Assembly: GCF_017744695.1 (NCBI RefSeq)
Contig: NZ_JAGIAS010000003.1
Location: forward strand, 124,001 to 188,000
Origin: Dyadobacter sp.
GTDB taxonomy: Bacteria > Bacteroidota > Bacteroidia > Cytophagales > Spirosomataceae
Direction of reading: 5' to 3'
DNA length: 64,000 nt
A model generated the notes under the pieces. That model was not told the origin of the DNA, searched no databases, and saw only the letters and a program-made list of their open reading frames with translations. This document shows positions 1 to 8,550 of the stretch, in pieces. A program made the position numbers and the translations under genes. The stretch's first letter is position 1. Every line of letters begins with the position of its first letter.

Positions 1-42
1 CTGATCAGTCTGGTGTACAATCTCCGGAAATTCGGGGTGTGA
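1..42 (+). CDS. 3' end of an unidentified gene (partial)
   Basis: The first 13 codons are open in frame 1 and end at a TGA at 40-42; the peptide is LISLVYNLRKFGV. The next gene, on the other strand, has its stop two bases further on, which is a normal convergent arrangement. A basic tail with a YNLRK-like string is seen in some DDE transposases, but this is far too short to assign. The call rests only on the open frame and the tight convergent spacing. Confidence 0.3.
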   Translation: MISLVYNLRKFGV

Positions 43-44
43 GA

Positions 45-1307
45 CTATGGTTTCTCCACCACCAGCCGTCCTTTGCGCTCCCCTGCCCCACTACCTGTTA
101 GTGTGTAATAATAGGTACCGGGTGCCAGCCTGGAAATATCCAGCGGCTGGCTGTCGGAGGTAATCCGGCCCGACAACGTAACTTTCCCGTTACAGTCGCT
201 CAGCCGGAATTCGCCACCACCGGCAGCCAGCCCATTCGCCAGCGTCACGTGCCCGATTGACGGATTAGGATATACGAAGAAATCTTTTGGCAGGATCTTC
301 TGCCGGGGAACCTCTATGGACGGGCCGGTTGAGGTGCTGATAAGCCCTTTCTGCGTAGCCACATACAGGCGCCCGTTGGCGTATGCGAGACCGTAAGTGT
401 AATAGCCAGCCAGGGTATCAACTGTCGTCCATGCCTCCGAAAGTGGTGCGGCAATGCGCCGGTTGTAAAGGATGGTATGGTTATCCCCAAAATTCACCGC
501 CGCATAAATGTGCGTGGCAGTGGTCGTAGCCCGTGAAGCGCTTCCGTGCCGCATGCCCGCGGGCACGTATACCCAGGTGACGCCGTTATCTCCGCTCGCG
601 TAGGCCCTGGAATTGGTAAATGCCCAAATATGCTTCCCCGCTTGCACAAAATCGAAGGTAGTCAACCCGGGAAGAATGCGGCCGCCGTGGTAGCGGATAT
701 CCCATTGCGCAGTTTTGTCGTCCAAAACGGCGAGCGTACCGTTGGCACCCATTCCGCCGATGAGACAACTGTCGGTGTTAATTATCGCATTGAAACTGTA
801 ACTGCTCCTGAAATCAAGACCTTTGTTGCATGTGGCCCATACATTACCAGCCGCATTGAGCTGTTGTATGCCCTGATCGTCGGTGGCAACGTACAATGTA
901 CCCTTTCTTTCGGCAAACCGAACAGGCGCTACGCCTGAAAATCCTTGCGAGGCAAATCGCCAGTTTTTTCCATTGTCAGTGCTTTCATAAATGCCTTTTC
1001 CATAACCAGTGGCGTACAGCTTGCCTTTGAAACTGATAATGTCATCGATTCCAGCGGGCGCCGGGTTAAATTCGCCGGATGCCGTCCACGAGGTACCCCA
1101 TCGGTCGGCGACATATACCTGGCTCGTGCCAGCTGCATAGAGCTTTCCGCCCATATTGCGTATCGCGTAAATATCGTCGTTTGGCACCCGCTTCTCCACG
1201 CGCCACACGACGCGGCGGGAAGCCGTCACGTCACTCGGTGTCGGCTCTGATTGTGCAAATGCGTATTGAAAAGAAAATAAACTGAGAATAGAGCATATAA
1301 TTTTCAT
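45..1307 (-). CDS. secreted BNR/beta-propeller-like protein with type IX secretion sorting domain
   Basis: A 420-residue exported protein. The N-terminus is a signal peptide (MKIICSILSLFSFQYAFAQ); the start at 1307 is preferred over one three codons upstream because it begins the signal peptide directly. The body has repeated short segments such as GGKLYAAGTSQVYV, GKLYATGYGKGIYESTDNGKNW and NGRLYVATQKGL, typical of BNR/sialidase-like or photosystem-assembly-like beta-propellers. The last ~75 residues (from VYPNPSIGHVTL to GRLVVEKP) match a type A T9SS C-terminal sorting domain, so the product is probably secreted through the Por system and attached to the surface. No catalytic residues can be assigned. 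It is alone, with a possible minus-strand terminator upstream at 1406-1436. Confidence 0.8.
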   Translation of the reverse strand: MKIICSILSLFSFQYAFAQSEPTPSDVTASRRVVWRVEKRVPNDDIYAIRNMGGKLYAAGTSQVYVADRWGTSWTASGEFNPAPAGIDDIISFKGKLYATGYGKGIYESTDNGKNWRFASQGFSGVAPVRFAERKGTLYVATDDQGIQQLNAAGNVWATCNKGLDFRSSYSFNAIINTDSCLIGGMGANGTLAVLDDKTAQWDIRYHGGRILPGLTTFDFVQAGKHIWAFTNSRAYASGDNGVTWVYVPAGMRHGSASRATTTATHIYAAVNFGDNHTILYNRRIAAPLSEAWTTVDTLAGYYTYGLAYANGRLYVATQKGLISTSTGPSIEVPRQKILPKDFFVYPNPSIGHVTLANGLAAGGGEFRLSDCNGKVTLSGRITSDSQPLDISRLAPGTYYYTLTGSGAGERKGRLVVEKP

Positions 1308-1937
1308 GGCTGACAAATGTTATTGAAAACATCATGTCGTAAATACCACGAAAATGGTTTGCAAGGATTGAGTGAACGGTCCGGATTACCCTGATAAAAG
1401 ACAAAAAGCGTGCTATGGCAGCTCCATGACACGCTTCTACACTACTGTTCGTTTATCGGCTTATTATTCTTTCTTGGATCTGGGAAATTAATGCTGTCAG
1501 GAGCCCGTTTTTGTCCATTAGATTGATCGTCAGATCACTAACAACTTTCACGTTTTCACACAATGTAAAATTAGTTCTATAATGGAAATAACAAATAATT
1601 CCAGCCTATTTTTTTGGAAAAACAGAGGAACCCTCACTTGCAGGCATCGCGGGGGAGGCTCGTCGATTTCGCAGCTATTCGGGGCAGTATCGAGCAGGCA
1701 ATATTTTTGATGAGCCGCCAAACTAACCAGAAAATTCCGCGCAGCGCCGGTGAGAACACCAACGCTCGCTCCTTTCAATGCACCAATCTGCATCGGCGGC
1801 CCGAACGACTCCCTATTAATTCACTGAATGTGAGACCTTTTCTGCTGGAAAATAAATTAAAGAACTTGTTTGGGGCGCAAAGCTACTATTTAATGATAGT
1901 TTGCGGCACTAAAACAGGAAAGTTAGTCACTTTAAAA
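1308..1937. other. gene-poor stretch of about 630 bp
   Basis: No convincing gene is seen. A frame is open on the plus strand from 1614 into the ModE-like gene, but its first ~108 codons resemble no family and lack the composition of a protein domain. The only structured element noted is the hairpin at 1406-1436. The last ~80 bp before 1938 are AT-rich and probably hold the promoter of the ModE-like gene. Confidence 0.5.
1406..1436 (-). terminator. possible intrinsic terminator
   Basis: AAGCGTG at 1406-1412 pairs with CACGCTT at 1430-1436, and an inner ATGG/CCAT extends the stem. Read on the minus strand the hairpin is followed by TTTTTGT, the form of a Rho-independent terminator. No minus-strand gene is recognised just upstream of it, so what it terminates is unknown. 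Confidence 0.45.
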
Positions 1938-2291
1938 ATGGCCAATATGGAAAGACAAGTCGAGATACGGCTCCGGCACTGGGTGTTTGTGGATGAGGTT
2001 AAATTTTTCGGTCCCGGGCGTTACGAGCTACTCGAACGTATCGCCGAAACCGGCTCGATCGCGCAGGCCGCCAAAGAGATGGGATTGTCATACAAAAAAG
2101 CATGGGCGATGGTCGACGCGCTCAATACGCTCGGCAAAGGAGCTTATGTCGTTACACAGAAAGGCGGTACCAAAGGCGGCGGCACGGTGCTCACCGACAC
2201 AGCGCGGGATGTGATGGCCGCCTACAAACGCCTCAACGATAAGCTGCTCGCCGCGCTGGCGGAAGAACAGGAGCTTTTGTCACTCATCTGA
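1938..2291 (+). CDS. ModE-like winged-helix regulator without molybdate-binding domain
   Basis: A 117-residue DNA-binding protein. The segment ERIAETGSIAQAAKEMGLSY with the following KKAW is the hallmark of the LysR-type winged helix-turn-helix of ModE, the molybdate-responsive repressor. Only this domain is present; the C-terminal MOP (molybdate-binding) domains of E. coli ModE are absent, as in the known short ModE-like proteins. The ATG at 1938 (a second ATG lies at 1947) is chosen because the upstream open frame has no family resemblance. The next gene is a TonB-dependent receptor 82 bp downstream, preceded by an inverted repeat that may be its operator. Family assignment is firm; control of the neighbours and the ligand are inferences. 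Confidence 0.85.
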   Translation: MANMERQVEIRLRHWVFVDEVKFFGPGRYELLERIAETGSIAQAAKEMGLSYKKAWAMVDALNTLGKGAYVVTQKGGTKGGGTVLTDTARDVMAAYKRLNDKLLAALAEEQELLSLI

Positions 2292-2331
2292 CGCAACTCG
2301 TCAATTTTTTCCCGCCCATTGGCAGGGACTC

Positions 2332-2366
2332 GTTATATTTGCGATATATCCATTCATACATATCGC
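2332..2366 (+). promoter_or_regulatory. promoter and candidate ModE-type operator of the TonB receptor operon
   Basis: TATATTTG at 2334-2341 fits the Bacteroidota -7 element TAnnTTTG. Overlapping its end, GCGATATAT (2341-2349) pairs with ACATATCGC (2358-2366): nine-base arms with one mismatch and an eight-base spacer. CGTTATAT at 2332-2339 also resembles a ModE half-site of enterobacteria. The repeat covers the expected transcription start and ends seven bases before the ATG at 2374, a position suited to repression. Binding by the adjacent ModE-like protein is an inference. Confidence 0.45.
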
Positions 2367-2373
2367 TTTTCGA

Positions 2374-4347
2374 ATGAGAAAACTGTTACTATCCCTACTC
2401 ACTCCTCTTACCTTCGCCGCTCTGGCACAGGAAGCCCCCTCTTCAACCGACCGTACTTTTCAGCTGGGTGAAGTCCGCGTATCGGGCATCAGCAACCGCG
2501 ACAGCATTGGCTCCCGCCTCTCCTACCGGACCATCGAGCAATTCAATCGTAACGACCTTTCCAATGCATTGAATATCCTGCCTGGCGTGAGCATTGCCAA
2601 CGTAGGGCCCCGGAACGAATCGGTCGTGTACGTGCGCGGCTTCGACCTGCGGCAGGTACCTGTGTACATCGACGGCGTGCCTGTATACGTGCCTTACGAC
2701 GGCTACGTGGACATGGGCCGCTTCACTACTTTCGATCTGGCCGAAGTAAATGTTTCCAAAGGTTTCGCCTCTATTCTGTACGGTGCCAACACCATGGGCG
2801 GGGCGATCAACCTTGTATCACGGAAGCCCGTAAGCAAATTTGAGATCAATGGCCGGGCCGGTATTTTCAGCGGCGATGGCTACCGCTGGAACGTGAATGC
2901 AGGTTCGAGACTGGGCAAATTCTTTTACCAGATCGGTGCTTCGCAACTCAAACAAGACACCTACCCGCTTTCCGACGATTTCAAACCCCGCAAATACCAG
3001 CAAACACCGGATCGCGAAAATGCTTACCGCGACGATCTGAAATTCAGTGTAAAAGCCGGGTTCACACCCAATGCGACGGACGAATATGTGATTGGATATG
3101 TCAACCAGCATGGCGAAAAAGGAACGCCGCCCTATGTCGGGGACGATTCCAAAATTACCACACGCTTCTGGAAATGGCCTAAATGGAACAAGCAAAGCTT
3201 GTATTTCATTTCCAATACGGCGGTCGGCGAGAAAAACAAAGTCAAAACGCGGCTGTACTACGATACTTTCGTGAACTCGTTGTTCAGCTACGACGACACT
3301 ACCTACACGGCCCAGACCAAAGGCTACGCGTTCCAAAGCTTCTACGACGATTACACCCTGGGCGGCAATGCCGAGTTCGAATCGCGTGCATGGGATCATA
3401 ATGTGTTCAAATTCAATGTCCAGTATAAACGCGATGTCCACCGGGAGCACGACAAGGGCGAGCCGGTGCAGTCGTACATTGACAATACCGTTTCCGCTGG
3501 TATCGAAAATACCTATCAGATCATCCCCTCGCTCGCCGTAGTGCCGGGCATCAGTTTCAATGCCCGTAATGCCGGCAAAGCACAGGAATATAATGCTACT
3601 ACCAAAGAGCTGAGCGATTTTGGCGACAGCAAAAACAATGCGGTGAATGCCCAAATCGGTCTTTTCTGGGACATTACTGCCAGCCATTCACTCCGTGGGA
3701 CCGTTGCACGCAAAACCCGCTTCGCTACCATCAAGGACCGCTATTCCTACCGCATGGGCCAGGCCATTCCCAACCCCGACCTGCATGCCGAAGTAGCGTT
3801 AAATTACGACCTGAGCTATTCCGGAAAAGTAGCCGAAAAACTCGCATTGCAAGCCAGTATTTTCCAAAGCAATATCGACGATATCATCCAGCAAGTGGAC
3901 AATGTACAGCCCAACCGCTTCCAGTTGCAGAACGCCGGTAAGGCCCGTTTCTATGGCGCAGAAGCAGGTTTTGACTATCAGGTCATCAACGGACTGAAAC
4001 TCGGTTCGAACTATTCATTTATCAAACGAAAGAACAAGACAAACCCCGCCATCCTGTTCACCAACGTGCCGGAGCACAAAGTATTCACCTACGCCGATTT
4101 CTCGTTCCTGAAAGTAGCCAATCTCCTCGCGAGCGTGGAGAATAACAGCAGCCGTTACAGCACCAGTTATGGTACAAAAGCAGGCGCCTACACGCTGGTG
4201 AATGCGAAGGCCTCGGTAAAGTTGTACAAATTCATTTCGGCCGAAGCCGGCATCAATAACATTTTCGACAAGAATTACAGTCTCGTGGAAGGCTTTCCCG
4301 AAGCAGGGAGGAATTTCTTTGTAAACCTGGTTTTCAATTATTTTTAA
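2374..4347 (+). CDS. TonB-dependent outer-membrane receptor
   Basis: A 657-residue receptor with a signal peptide (residues 1-19, ending ALAQ), a plug domain (about 45-155, with ALNILPGVSIANVGPRNE and YVRGFDLRQVPVYIDGVPV) and a C-terminal beta barrel ending in the aromatic strand VNLVFNYF. It lacks the carboxypeptidase-like domain and STN domain seen in SusC-type receptors, so it resembles small-ligand (metal or siderophore type) receptors. It is the first gene of an apparent operon with a di-heme protein three bases downstream and a sulfite-oxidase-fold protein. With a ModE-like gene just upstream, an oxyanion or metal chelate is a reasonable substrate guess, but nothing in the sequence fixes the ligand. 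Confidence 0.9.
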   Translation: MRKLLLSLLTPLTFAALAQEAPSSTDRTFQLGEVRVSGISNRDSIGSRLSYRTIEQFNRNDLSNALNILPGVSIANVGPRNESVVYVRGFDLRQVPVYIDGVPVYVPYDGYVDMGRFTTFDLAEVNVSKGFASILYGANTMGGAINLVSRKPVSKFEINGRAGIFSGDGYRWNVNAGSRLGKFFYQIGASQLKQDTYPLSDDFKPRKYQQTPDRENAYRDDLKFSVKAGFTPNATDEYVIGYVNQHGEKGTPPYVGDDSKITTRFWKWPKWNKQSLYFISNTAVGEKNKVKTRLYYDTFVNSLFSYDDTTYTAQTKGYAFQSFYDDYTLGGNAEFESRAWDHNVFKFNVQYKRDVHREHDKGEPVQSYIDNTVSAGIENTYQIIPSLAVVPGISFNARNAGKAQEYNATTKELSDFGDSKNNAVNAQIGLFWDITASHSLRGTVARKTRFATIKDRYSYRMGQAIPNPDLHAEVALNYDLSYSGKVAEKLALQASIFQSNIDDIIQQVDNVQPNRFQLQNAGKARFYGAEAGFDYQVINGLKLGSNYSFIKRKNKTNPAILFTNVPEHKVFTYADFSFLKVANLLASVENNSSRYSTSYGTKAGAYTLVNAKASVKLYKFISAEAGINNIFDKNYSLVEGFPEAGRNFFVNLVFNYF

Positions 4348-4350
4348 ACA

Positions 4351-5484
4351 ATGTCGGGACGTCGCAAGATAGTAGCGGGACGCAAATTGGGGGACTCGAG
4401 GTCGATTGTTACCATCCTGGCCACTACTTTCTGCGCCTTTGCCGGTATGGTTTCCGTCACACGTCAGGCACCGGTACCCTATGCGCTGAAATACCCGGCC
4501 AATTTCGGGTCGCGCTTCACGATACCCACCGACAATCCCACCACCCTGGAAGGTGTCTACCTCGGCAGAATGCTGTTCTACGAGAAAAGGCTTTCGGCCA
4601 ACGGCAAACTGTCTTGTGAAAGCTGCCACGAGCAAAACCGGGCATTCACCGACGGCCGGCCGGTAAGCATGGGCGTCGACGGCAGTTTCACGCCCCGCAG
4701 CTCGATGTCGCTTGCCAATCTGCTTTGGGTACGCAATTTCTTCTGGGATGGCCGCTCACAGAGCCTCGAAGCACAAGCCGCTTTCCCGCTCACCGACCCG
4801 CATGAAATGGGGCAAACGCTGGCGGAATCGGTAATAAAGTTGCAAAAAACCGCTCCGTATCCTGTAATTTTCCAAAGCGCGTTCGGAGAGACAGGCATTA
4901 CCGAGCAAAACATCCTGAAAGCGCTCGCGCAATTTGAAAGGACATTAATTTCTGCCGATGCTCCTTACGACCGCTACCTCGCGGGCCGCTATCAGCCCAC
5001 AGAAGCAGAATTACGGGGCATGCAGCTTTTCGAAAACGGCCCGGATCCCAAACGCGGCATCCGCGGCGCCAACTGCGGCCACTGCCACGGTGGCCCGAAA
5101 ATGTTTAAAGAGCTGTTTCACAACAATGGCCTCGACCGCGCATTTGCGGACCCCGGCCGCGAAAAAGTTACCGCTCAATCTATGGACAAGGGCCGTTTCC
5201 GCGTACCTACACTGCGCAACATCCTGCTCACCGCGCCGTACATGCACGATGGGCGATTTAAAACGATCGAAGCGGTGCTCGACCATTACAGCGAGCATAT
5301 TCAGCAAAGCGAAACGCTGAGCAGCTTTTTGCAGGATGTTTCCAATGAAGAAGGTGGGAAAAATCTCAGCCTCGCCCCGCAGGAAAAGAAGGACATCATC
5401 GCATTCTTCGGCATGCTTACCGACTCGACATTTGTTACCAATCCCGCATTCTCCAATCCACATTCCATTTCAAAAAACCGATAA
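4351..5484 (+). CDS. di-heme cytochrome c peroxidase/MauG-family protein
   Basis: A 377-residue protein of the bacterial cytochrome c peroxidase/MauG superfamily. There are two haem c motifs, CESCH at residues 89-93 and CGHCH at 242-246, and typical family segments: GRMLFYEKRLS, FFWDGRSQSLEAQ and VPTLRNILLTAPYMHDGRF. A hydrophobic segment near residues 18-36 is probably a signal sequence or anchor, placing the haem domain in the periplasm. It starts three bases after the receptor stop, so it is surely co-transcribed. Whether it is a peroxidase or a MauG/MbnH-like modifying enzyme cannot be told by eye. The pairing of MauG-like proteins with TonB receptors recalls metal-acquisition loci such as MbnPH. 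Confidence 0.9.
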   Translation: MSGRRKIVAGRKLGDSRSIVTILATTFCAFAGMVSVTRQAPVPYALKYPANFGSRFTIPTDNPTTLEGVYLGRMLFYEKRLSANGKLSCESCHEQNRAFTDGRPVSMGVDGSFTPRSSMSLANLLWVRNFFWDGRSQSLEAQAAFPLTDPHEMGQTLAESVIKLQKTAPYPVIFQSAFGETGITEQNILKALAQFERTLISADAPYDRYLAGRYQPTEAELRGMQLFENGPDPKRGIRGANCGHCHGGPKMFKELFHNNGLDRAFADPGREKVTAQSMDKGRFRVPTLRNILLTAPYMHDGRFKTIEAVLDHYSEHIQQSETLSSFLQDVSNEEGGKNLSLAPQEKKDIIAFFGMLTDSTFVTNPAFSNPHSISKNR

Positions 5485-5485
5485 C

Positions 5486-5998
5486 ATGCAAGGAATCAAG
5501 AAATTCAGCAGCAAATTCTTCGTATGCGCGGCGCTCCTGTCCGCGCTCGTCACGCACGGCTACGCGCAAAGCACGGCTACACTCATCGTTTCGGGCGAAG
5601 TAGCTACCCCGCTCGAACTCAAAGCGCAGGACCTGGCATCCATGAAGCAGATTAGCCACAAGGTAAAAGACCGCGACGGCAAGGAACACGAGTTTAAAGG
5701 CGTAGCGCTCATCGAAATCCTCGAAAAAGCCGGGGTGACAACAGGCGCAAAACTACGGGGCGAAAATCTGGCTAAATATGCATTAATCACCGCTGCCGAC
5801 GGCTATGAAGTACTTTACGCCCTGGCAGAAATCGATCCGGAGTTTACCGATCAGATGATTTTGCTGGCTACTGAAAAGGATGGTCAACCGCTGCCCTCCG
5901 GCGAAGGGCCATTCCGCATAATCAAACCGGGAGACAAAAAGCCCGCGCGCTGGATCCGCGAGGTAAGGAGCATTAAAATCGCTTTTGCCAAAAACTGA
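5486..5998 (+). CDS. small exported sulfite-oxidase-fold (molybdopterin-binding-like) protein
   Basis: A 170-residue protein with a signal peptide (MQGIKKFSSKFFVCAALLSA..., cleavage near GYAQ). The ATG at 5486, one base after the preceding stop, is chosen over an in-frame start inside the upstream gene. The mature part (VSGEVATPLELKAQDLASM, FKGVALIEILEKAGV, YALITAADGYEVLYALAEID, PSGEGPFRIIKPGDKKPARW) follows the oxidoreductase molybdopterin-binding domain (PF00174 type). No cysteine is left after the signal peptide, so the molybdenum-coordinating Cys of true sulfite oxidases is missing. Small family members like this may bind a ligand without being redox enzymes. It is the last gene of the receptor operon. 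Confidence 0.75.
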   Translation: MQGIKKFSSKFFVCAALLSALVTHGYAQSTATLIVSGEVATPLELKAQDLASMKQISHKVKDRDGKEHEFKGVALIEILEKAGVTTGAKLRGENLAKYALITAADGYEVLYALAEIDPEFTDQMILLATEKDGQPLPSGEGPFRIIKPGDKKPARWIREVRSIKIAFAKN

Positions 5999-6018
5999 TT
6001 TTCAGGCAAACTTATCAG

Positions 6019-6050
6019 GAACGCCCGGTCCGGTCAGCGGGCTGGCGTTC
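6019..6050. terminator. bidirectional terminator between convergent genes
   Basis: GAACGCC at 6019-6025 pairs with GGCGTTC at 6044-6050, and CCG/CGG pairs extend the stem inwards. It is followed by a T-rich run on the plus strand. It lies between the converging receptor operon and phosphodiesterase gene, and the stop codon of the latter falls inside the hairpin. Confidence 0.55.
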
Positions 6051-7566
6051 TTTCAGTTTTGGCGTAGTTGAAATAGAAATAGTCACCCAGAACAGACATC
6101 TCGGCCGACAACTTGTAGGTACCCCATGGATAGACTGCCTCCGTTTTGATGAGTTGCTTTTGGGATGTAGCATTAGTTCTCCGGGACTTTTTCAAAAGCT
6201 CGTCAACTGCCCTTCCATCCATTCCGGCCGGCTTAGGCAAGTCATAAAGAGCGAGAACTGTGGGAACGATATCAGCGTTGGAAGTCGGTAACTCAGAGGC
6301 CACGCCATTCTTAAAATCCGGCCCGGCAGCGAGTAATGCAATATCGATTTCATACGTGCTCGCGCCACCATGCCCTGCGACACCGCTTGCAAAATCGGTA
6401 CCCGCATAACCCTTGTCATTTTTTGCGTCATTCCAGTCGGGGGCTACAAGAATGTCGCCCGACCGTTTCGCGTGATTGTAATGAATCAGATCGAAGGAGA
6501 GTGTCCCCTTTACTTTCCCGAGTGGGTCTCCCTTTTTCAATCCTTTTGTAAAGACTGCCCCAGCCCACTTTTGCTTGTGCAGAGCAGCTACGATTTCATT
6601 AATGGTCTTTTCATCATGATTCTTAACATAAATCGCCCCCTCGGCCACCACAACGTCGTCCGATCCCTTATCCTTTTTGAAACCTTCCCCGATCAAAAAA
6701 TCAGCCAGCCCCTGCCGGGCAACGTGCGTCACAAAACCGTGATCTGTTGAAATGATGACGTTGTAGCGTTCGTCGACTCCTTTCGTTCGCAGTGCTTCCA
6801 TGATACGTCCGAATTGTCCGTCGACATATTGAATCGCCTCCACGGCTTGTTCGGAACCGATACCATGTTCGTGCGCCGCGCCATCGGGATCAGAAAACCA
6901 GATCGCACTCACCAGTGGGCCGTTTTTTATCAATCCATATTTCAACAATGCATCCGTGATCCATTTGTGGCGTCCCATTTTCTCATCCGTACCCTGACTA
7001 ACCGCGCCGAGTTCGTCCAGAACCTGCTTTCTGAAAGACTCGGGCAAAATCAAATCCGGATTGACCACCGCTCCATTCACCGTATGGTTCTGTAAAAAAG
7101 CCTGCCCGGTCGTTCCCGAACTAAAAACCATCATTTTCTGGCCTGCGTCCGCCAGTACTTCGCCCAGCGATTTCGCGGTGAGTAGCTGCCCGGACGTAGC
7201 CGCAGGAATCTGAATCAGCTCATCATAGGTTGTCCCAATGGGCTTGTTGCTAACGACTTCGGGAATGTAAATCGAATTACCCAACAACCCGTGCGTTCCC
7301 GGATAGGAGCCTGTCGCATAGGAAGCCGAGTTCACCCTCGTTACCGTCGGGAATACGCTGTGATGCTGCTTGCCCCATGCGGCAGCGTTTTTGAACGCAA
7401 ACAGGTTGGGCATCTGCGCTTCCGTGATGTAATCCGGACGCAAGCCGTCGAAAAACACGATCAGCGTTTTGACTTCGAAACGACTACCTGCCGTATCCTT
7501 TGCGTGTGCCAATGGCAGGAAAATTGTCAGAAAAAAGCAGAACAGATAGCGAAAATGGGGCTTCAT
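6034..7566 (-). CDS. exported nucleotide pyrophosphatase/phosphodiesterase (alkaline phosphatase superfamily)
   Basis: A 510-residue protein with a signal peptide (residues ~1-22, ending AHAK). It fits the ectonucleotide pyrophosphatase/type I phosphodiesterase branch of the alkaline phosphatase superfamily. The metal-binding Asp is in FFDGLRPDYI, the nucleophile threonine in FPTVTRVNSAS, further metal ligands in DPDGAAHEHG and STDHGF, and the last His in VAGHGGAS. The product probably hydrolyses phosphodiester or pyrophosphate bonds in the periplasm; the substrate is not evident. A propeller protein gene lies 12 bp upstream on the same strand, suggesting co-transcription. Confidence 0.85.
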   Translation of the reverse strand: MKPHFRYLFCFFLTIFLPLAHAKDTAGSRFEVKTLIVFFDGLRPDYITEAQMPNLFAFKNAAAWGKQHHSVFPTVTRVNSASYATGSYPGTHGLLGNSIYIPEVVSNKPIGTTYDELIQIPAATSGQLLTAKSLGEVLADAGQKMMVFSSGTTGQAFLQNHTVNGAVVNPDLILPESFRKQVLDELGAVSQGTDEKMGRHKWITDALLKYGLIKNGPLVSAIWFSDPDGAAHEHGIGSEQAVEAIQYVDGQFGRIMEALRTKGVDERYNVIISTDHGFVTHVARQGLADFLIGEGFKKDKGSDDVVVAEGAIYVKNHDEKTINEIVAALHKQKWAGAVFTKGLKKGDPLGKVKGTLSFDLIHYNHAKRSGDILVAPDWNDAKNDKGYAGTDFASGVAGHGGASTYEIDIALLAAGPDFKNGVASELPTSNADIVPTVLALYDLPKPAGMDGRAVDELLKKSRRTNATSQKQLIKTEAVYPWGTYKLSAEMSVLGDYFYFNYAKTERTPAR

Positions 7567-7578
7567 GCAGGCATCAGG

Positions 7579-8385
7579 TTATCGGATTTCAGAAACGGTC
7601 ACGGTATGCTTGCTGCGTTGAATGCCGTACAGCGAGGTTTTTCCTGCTACCGAGCGGTCAATGGCAATTCCCTGCCCTTCAATCGGCGCTGGCAAAGTGC
7701 TGACATGTTGCAAAGTATAGCCCGATTTCGGAAGTTTCAGCACATACACCTCCGCACGGTCGTGGCCGGTGCAGTACAGCAGACCGTCCGCACCCCAAGC
7801 GCCTCCGGAGTTGCTTTTTGGCGTAAACAAATCGACCAGATTCTTCGGAAAAACCCATGCCTCTACCTGCCGCCATTCCAGGTCATATTTCACCAGCGAC
7901 GTCCACCGCACATCCCGCCCTTCGCTCGATTCCTTACCCGCATAATGTGCGAAGCCGATAAACCAGTAACCGTCTTTCTGGTCCAGCCAGGTAAGCGACC
8001 CGTGCTGCGCGATCCCGAAACTGTGGGTATCGACGTGCGTCAAGGTTTTTACATCGAATATTTCAACCGAACTCGTCATCGGGATTTCGGGGTAATTGGA
8101 ATTCGCACAATACAGTTTGCCCCTGATTACGACCCCGCTATTTAAATGGACTATCCCTTCCTTCGTACCGTCCCAGGTCGCAATGAGGCTCCCGTCGGTT
8201 TTGGAATGCTTGGTAATGGTGCTGTTATTGATCACATAAAAATACTTTGCGTCGACCGCCACCGCCTGTTTGGCTTCCTTCACGTCAAAGGTCTTAGCCG
8301 GGTCCAGCGTCTGCGAAAATGCCGGTTGAAGCATCAGCCAAAACAAAGAAAACATGCAGAATAACAGCGATTTGAAAAGAGTCAT
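7579..8385 (-). CDS. exported beta-propeller-like protein of unknown function
   Basis: A 268-residue protein with a signal peptide (MTLFKSLLFCMFSLFW..., ending AFSQ). The body contains spaced repeats of the type YFYVINNSTITKHSKTDGSL, GKLYCANSNYP and GLLYCTGHDRAEVYVL, suggesting an incomplete beta-propeller similar to quinoprotein or YncE-like folds. No catalytic motif is visible. It is followed after 12 bp by the phosphodiesterase gene, so the two are probably one transcript. It might bind the product or substrate of that enzyme; this is speculation. Confidence 0.7.
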   Translation of the reverse strand: MTLFKSLLFCMFSLFWLMLQPAFSQTLDPAKTFDVKEAKQAVAVDAKYFYVINNSTITKHSKTDGSLIATWDGTKEGIVHLNSGVVIRGKLYCANSNYPEIPMTSSVEIFDVKTLTHVDTHSFGIAQHGSLTWLDQKDGYWFIGFAHYAGKESSEGRDVRWTSLVKYDLEWRQVEAWVFPKNLVDLFTPKSNSGGAWGADGLLYCTGHDRAEVYVLKLPKSGYTLQHVSTLPAPIEGQGIAIDRSVAGKTSLYGIQRSKHTVTVSEIR

Positions 8386-8518
8386 AAGGGTACAAATGTT
8401 TTCAAATCTTAAAAATAGCGAAAGAGCCCGTTTTCTACTTTACCGGAATATGATCAATGGTTGTTACCGTTTGAACATCGGTAGATGATTTGCTTGGAGT
8501 GAGGTTTTAAGGGATTAG

Positions 8519-8526
8519 TATATTTG
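8519..8526 (+). promoter_or_regulatory. -7 promoter element of the first two-gene cassette
   Basis: TATATTTG matches the Bacteroidota -7 consensus TAnnTTTG exactly and ends 24 bases before the ATG at 8551. A TTG at 8494-8496 is a possible -33 element. This supports the short first gene as a real transcribed unit. Confidence 0.5.
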
Positions 8527-8550
8527 TAAAAATCAAAACGTTACTCAAAA

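Noticed and set aside
1614..1937. Open frame upstream of and in frame with the ModE-like gene
   Set aside because: The 108 codons resemble no domain and the known family start lies at 1938; read as chance opening.
2818..3687. 289-codon minus-strand frame inside the TonB receptor gene
   Set aside because: Antisense to a gene with clear family motifs throughout; no independent protein features.
7291..8145. 284-codon plus-strand frame across the phosphodiesterase and propeller genes
   Set aside because: Antisense to two well-supported genes; composition is of a shadow frame.
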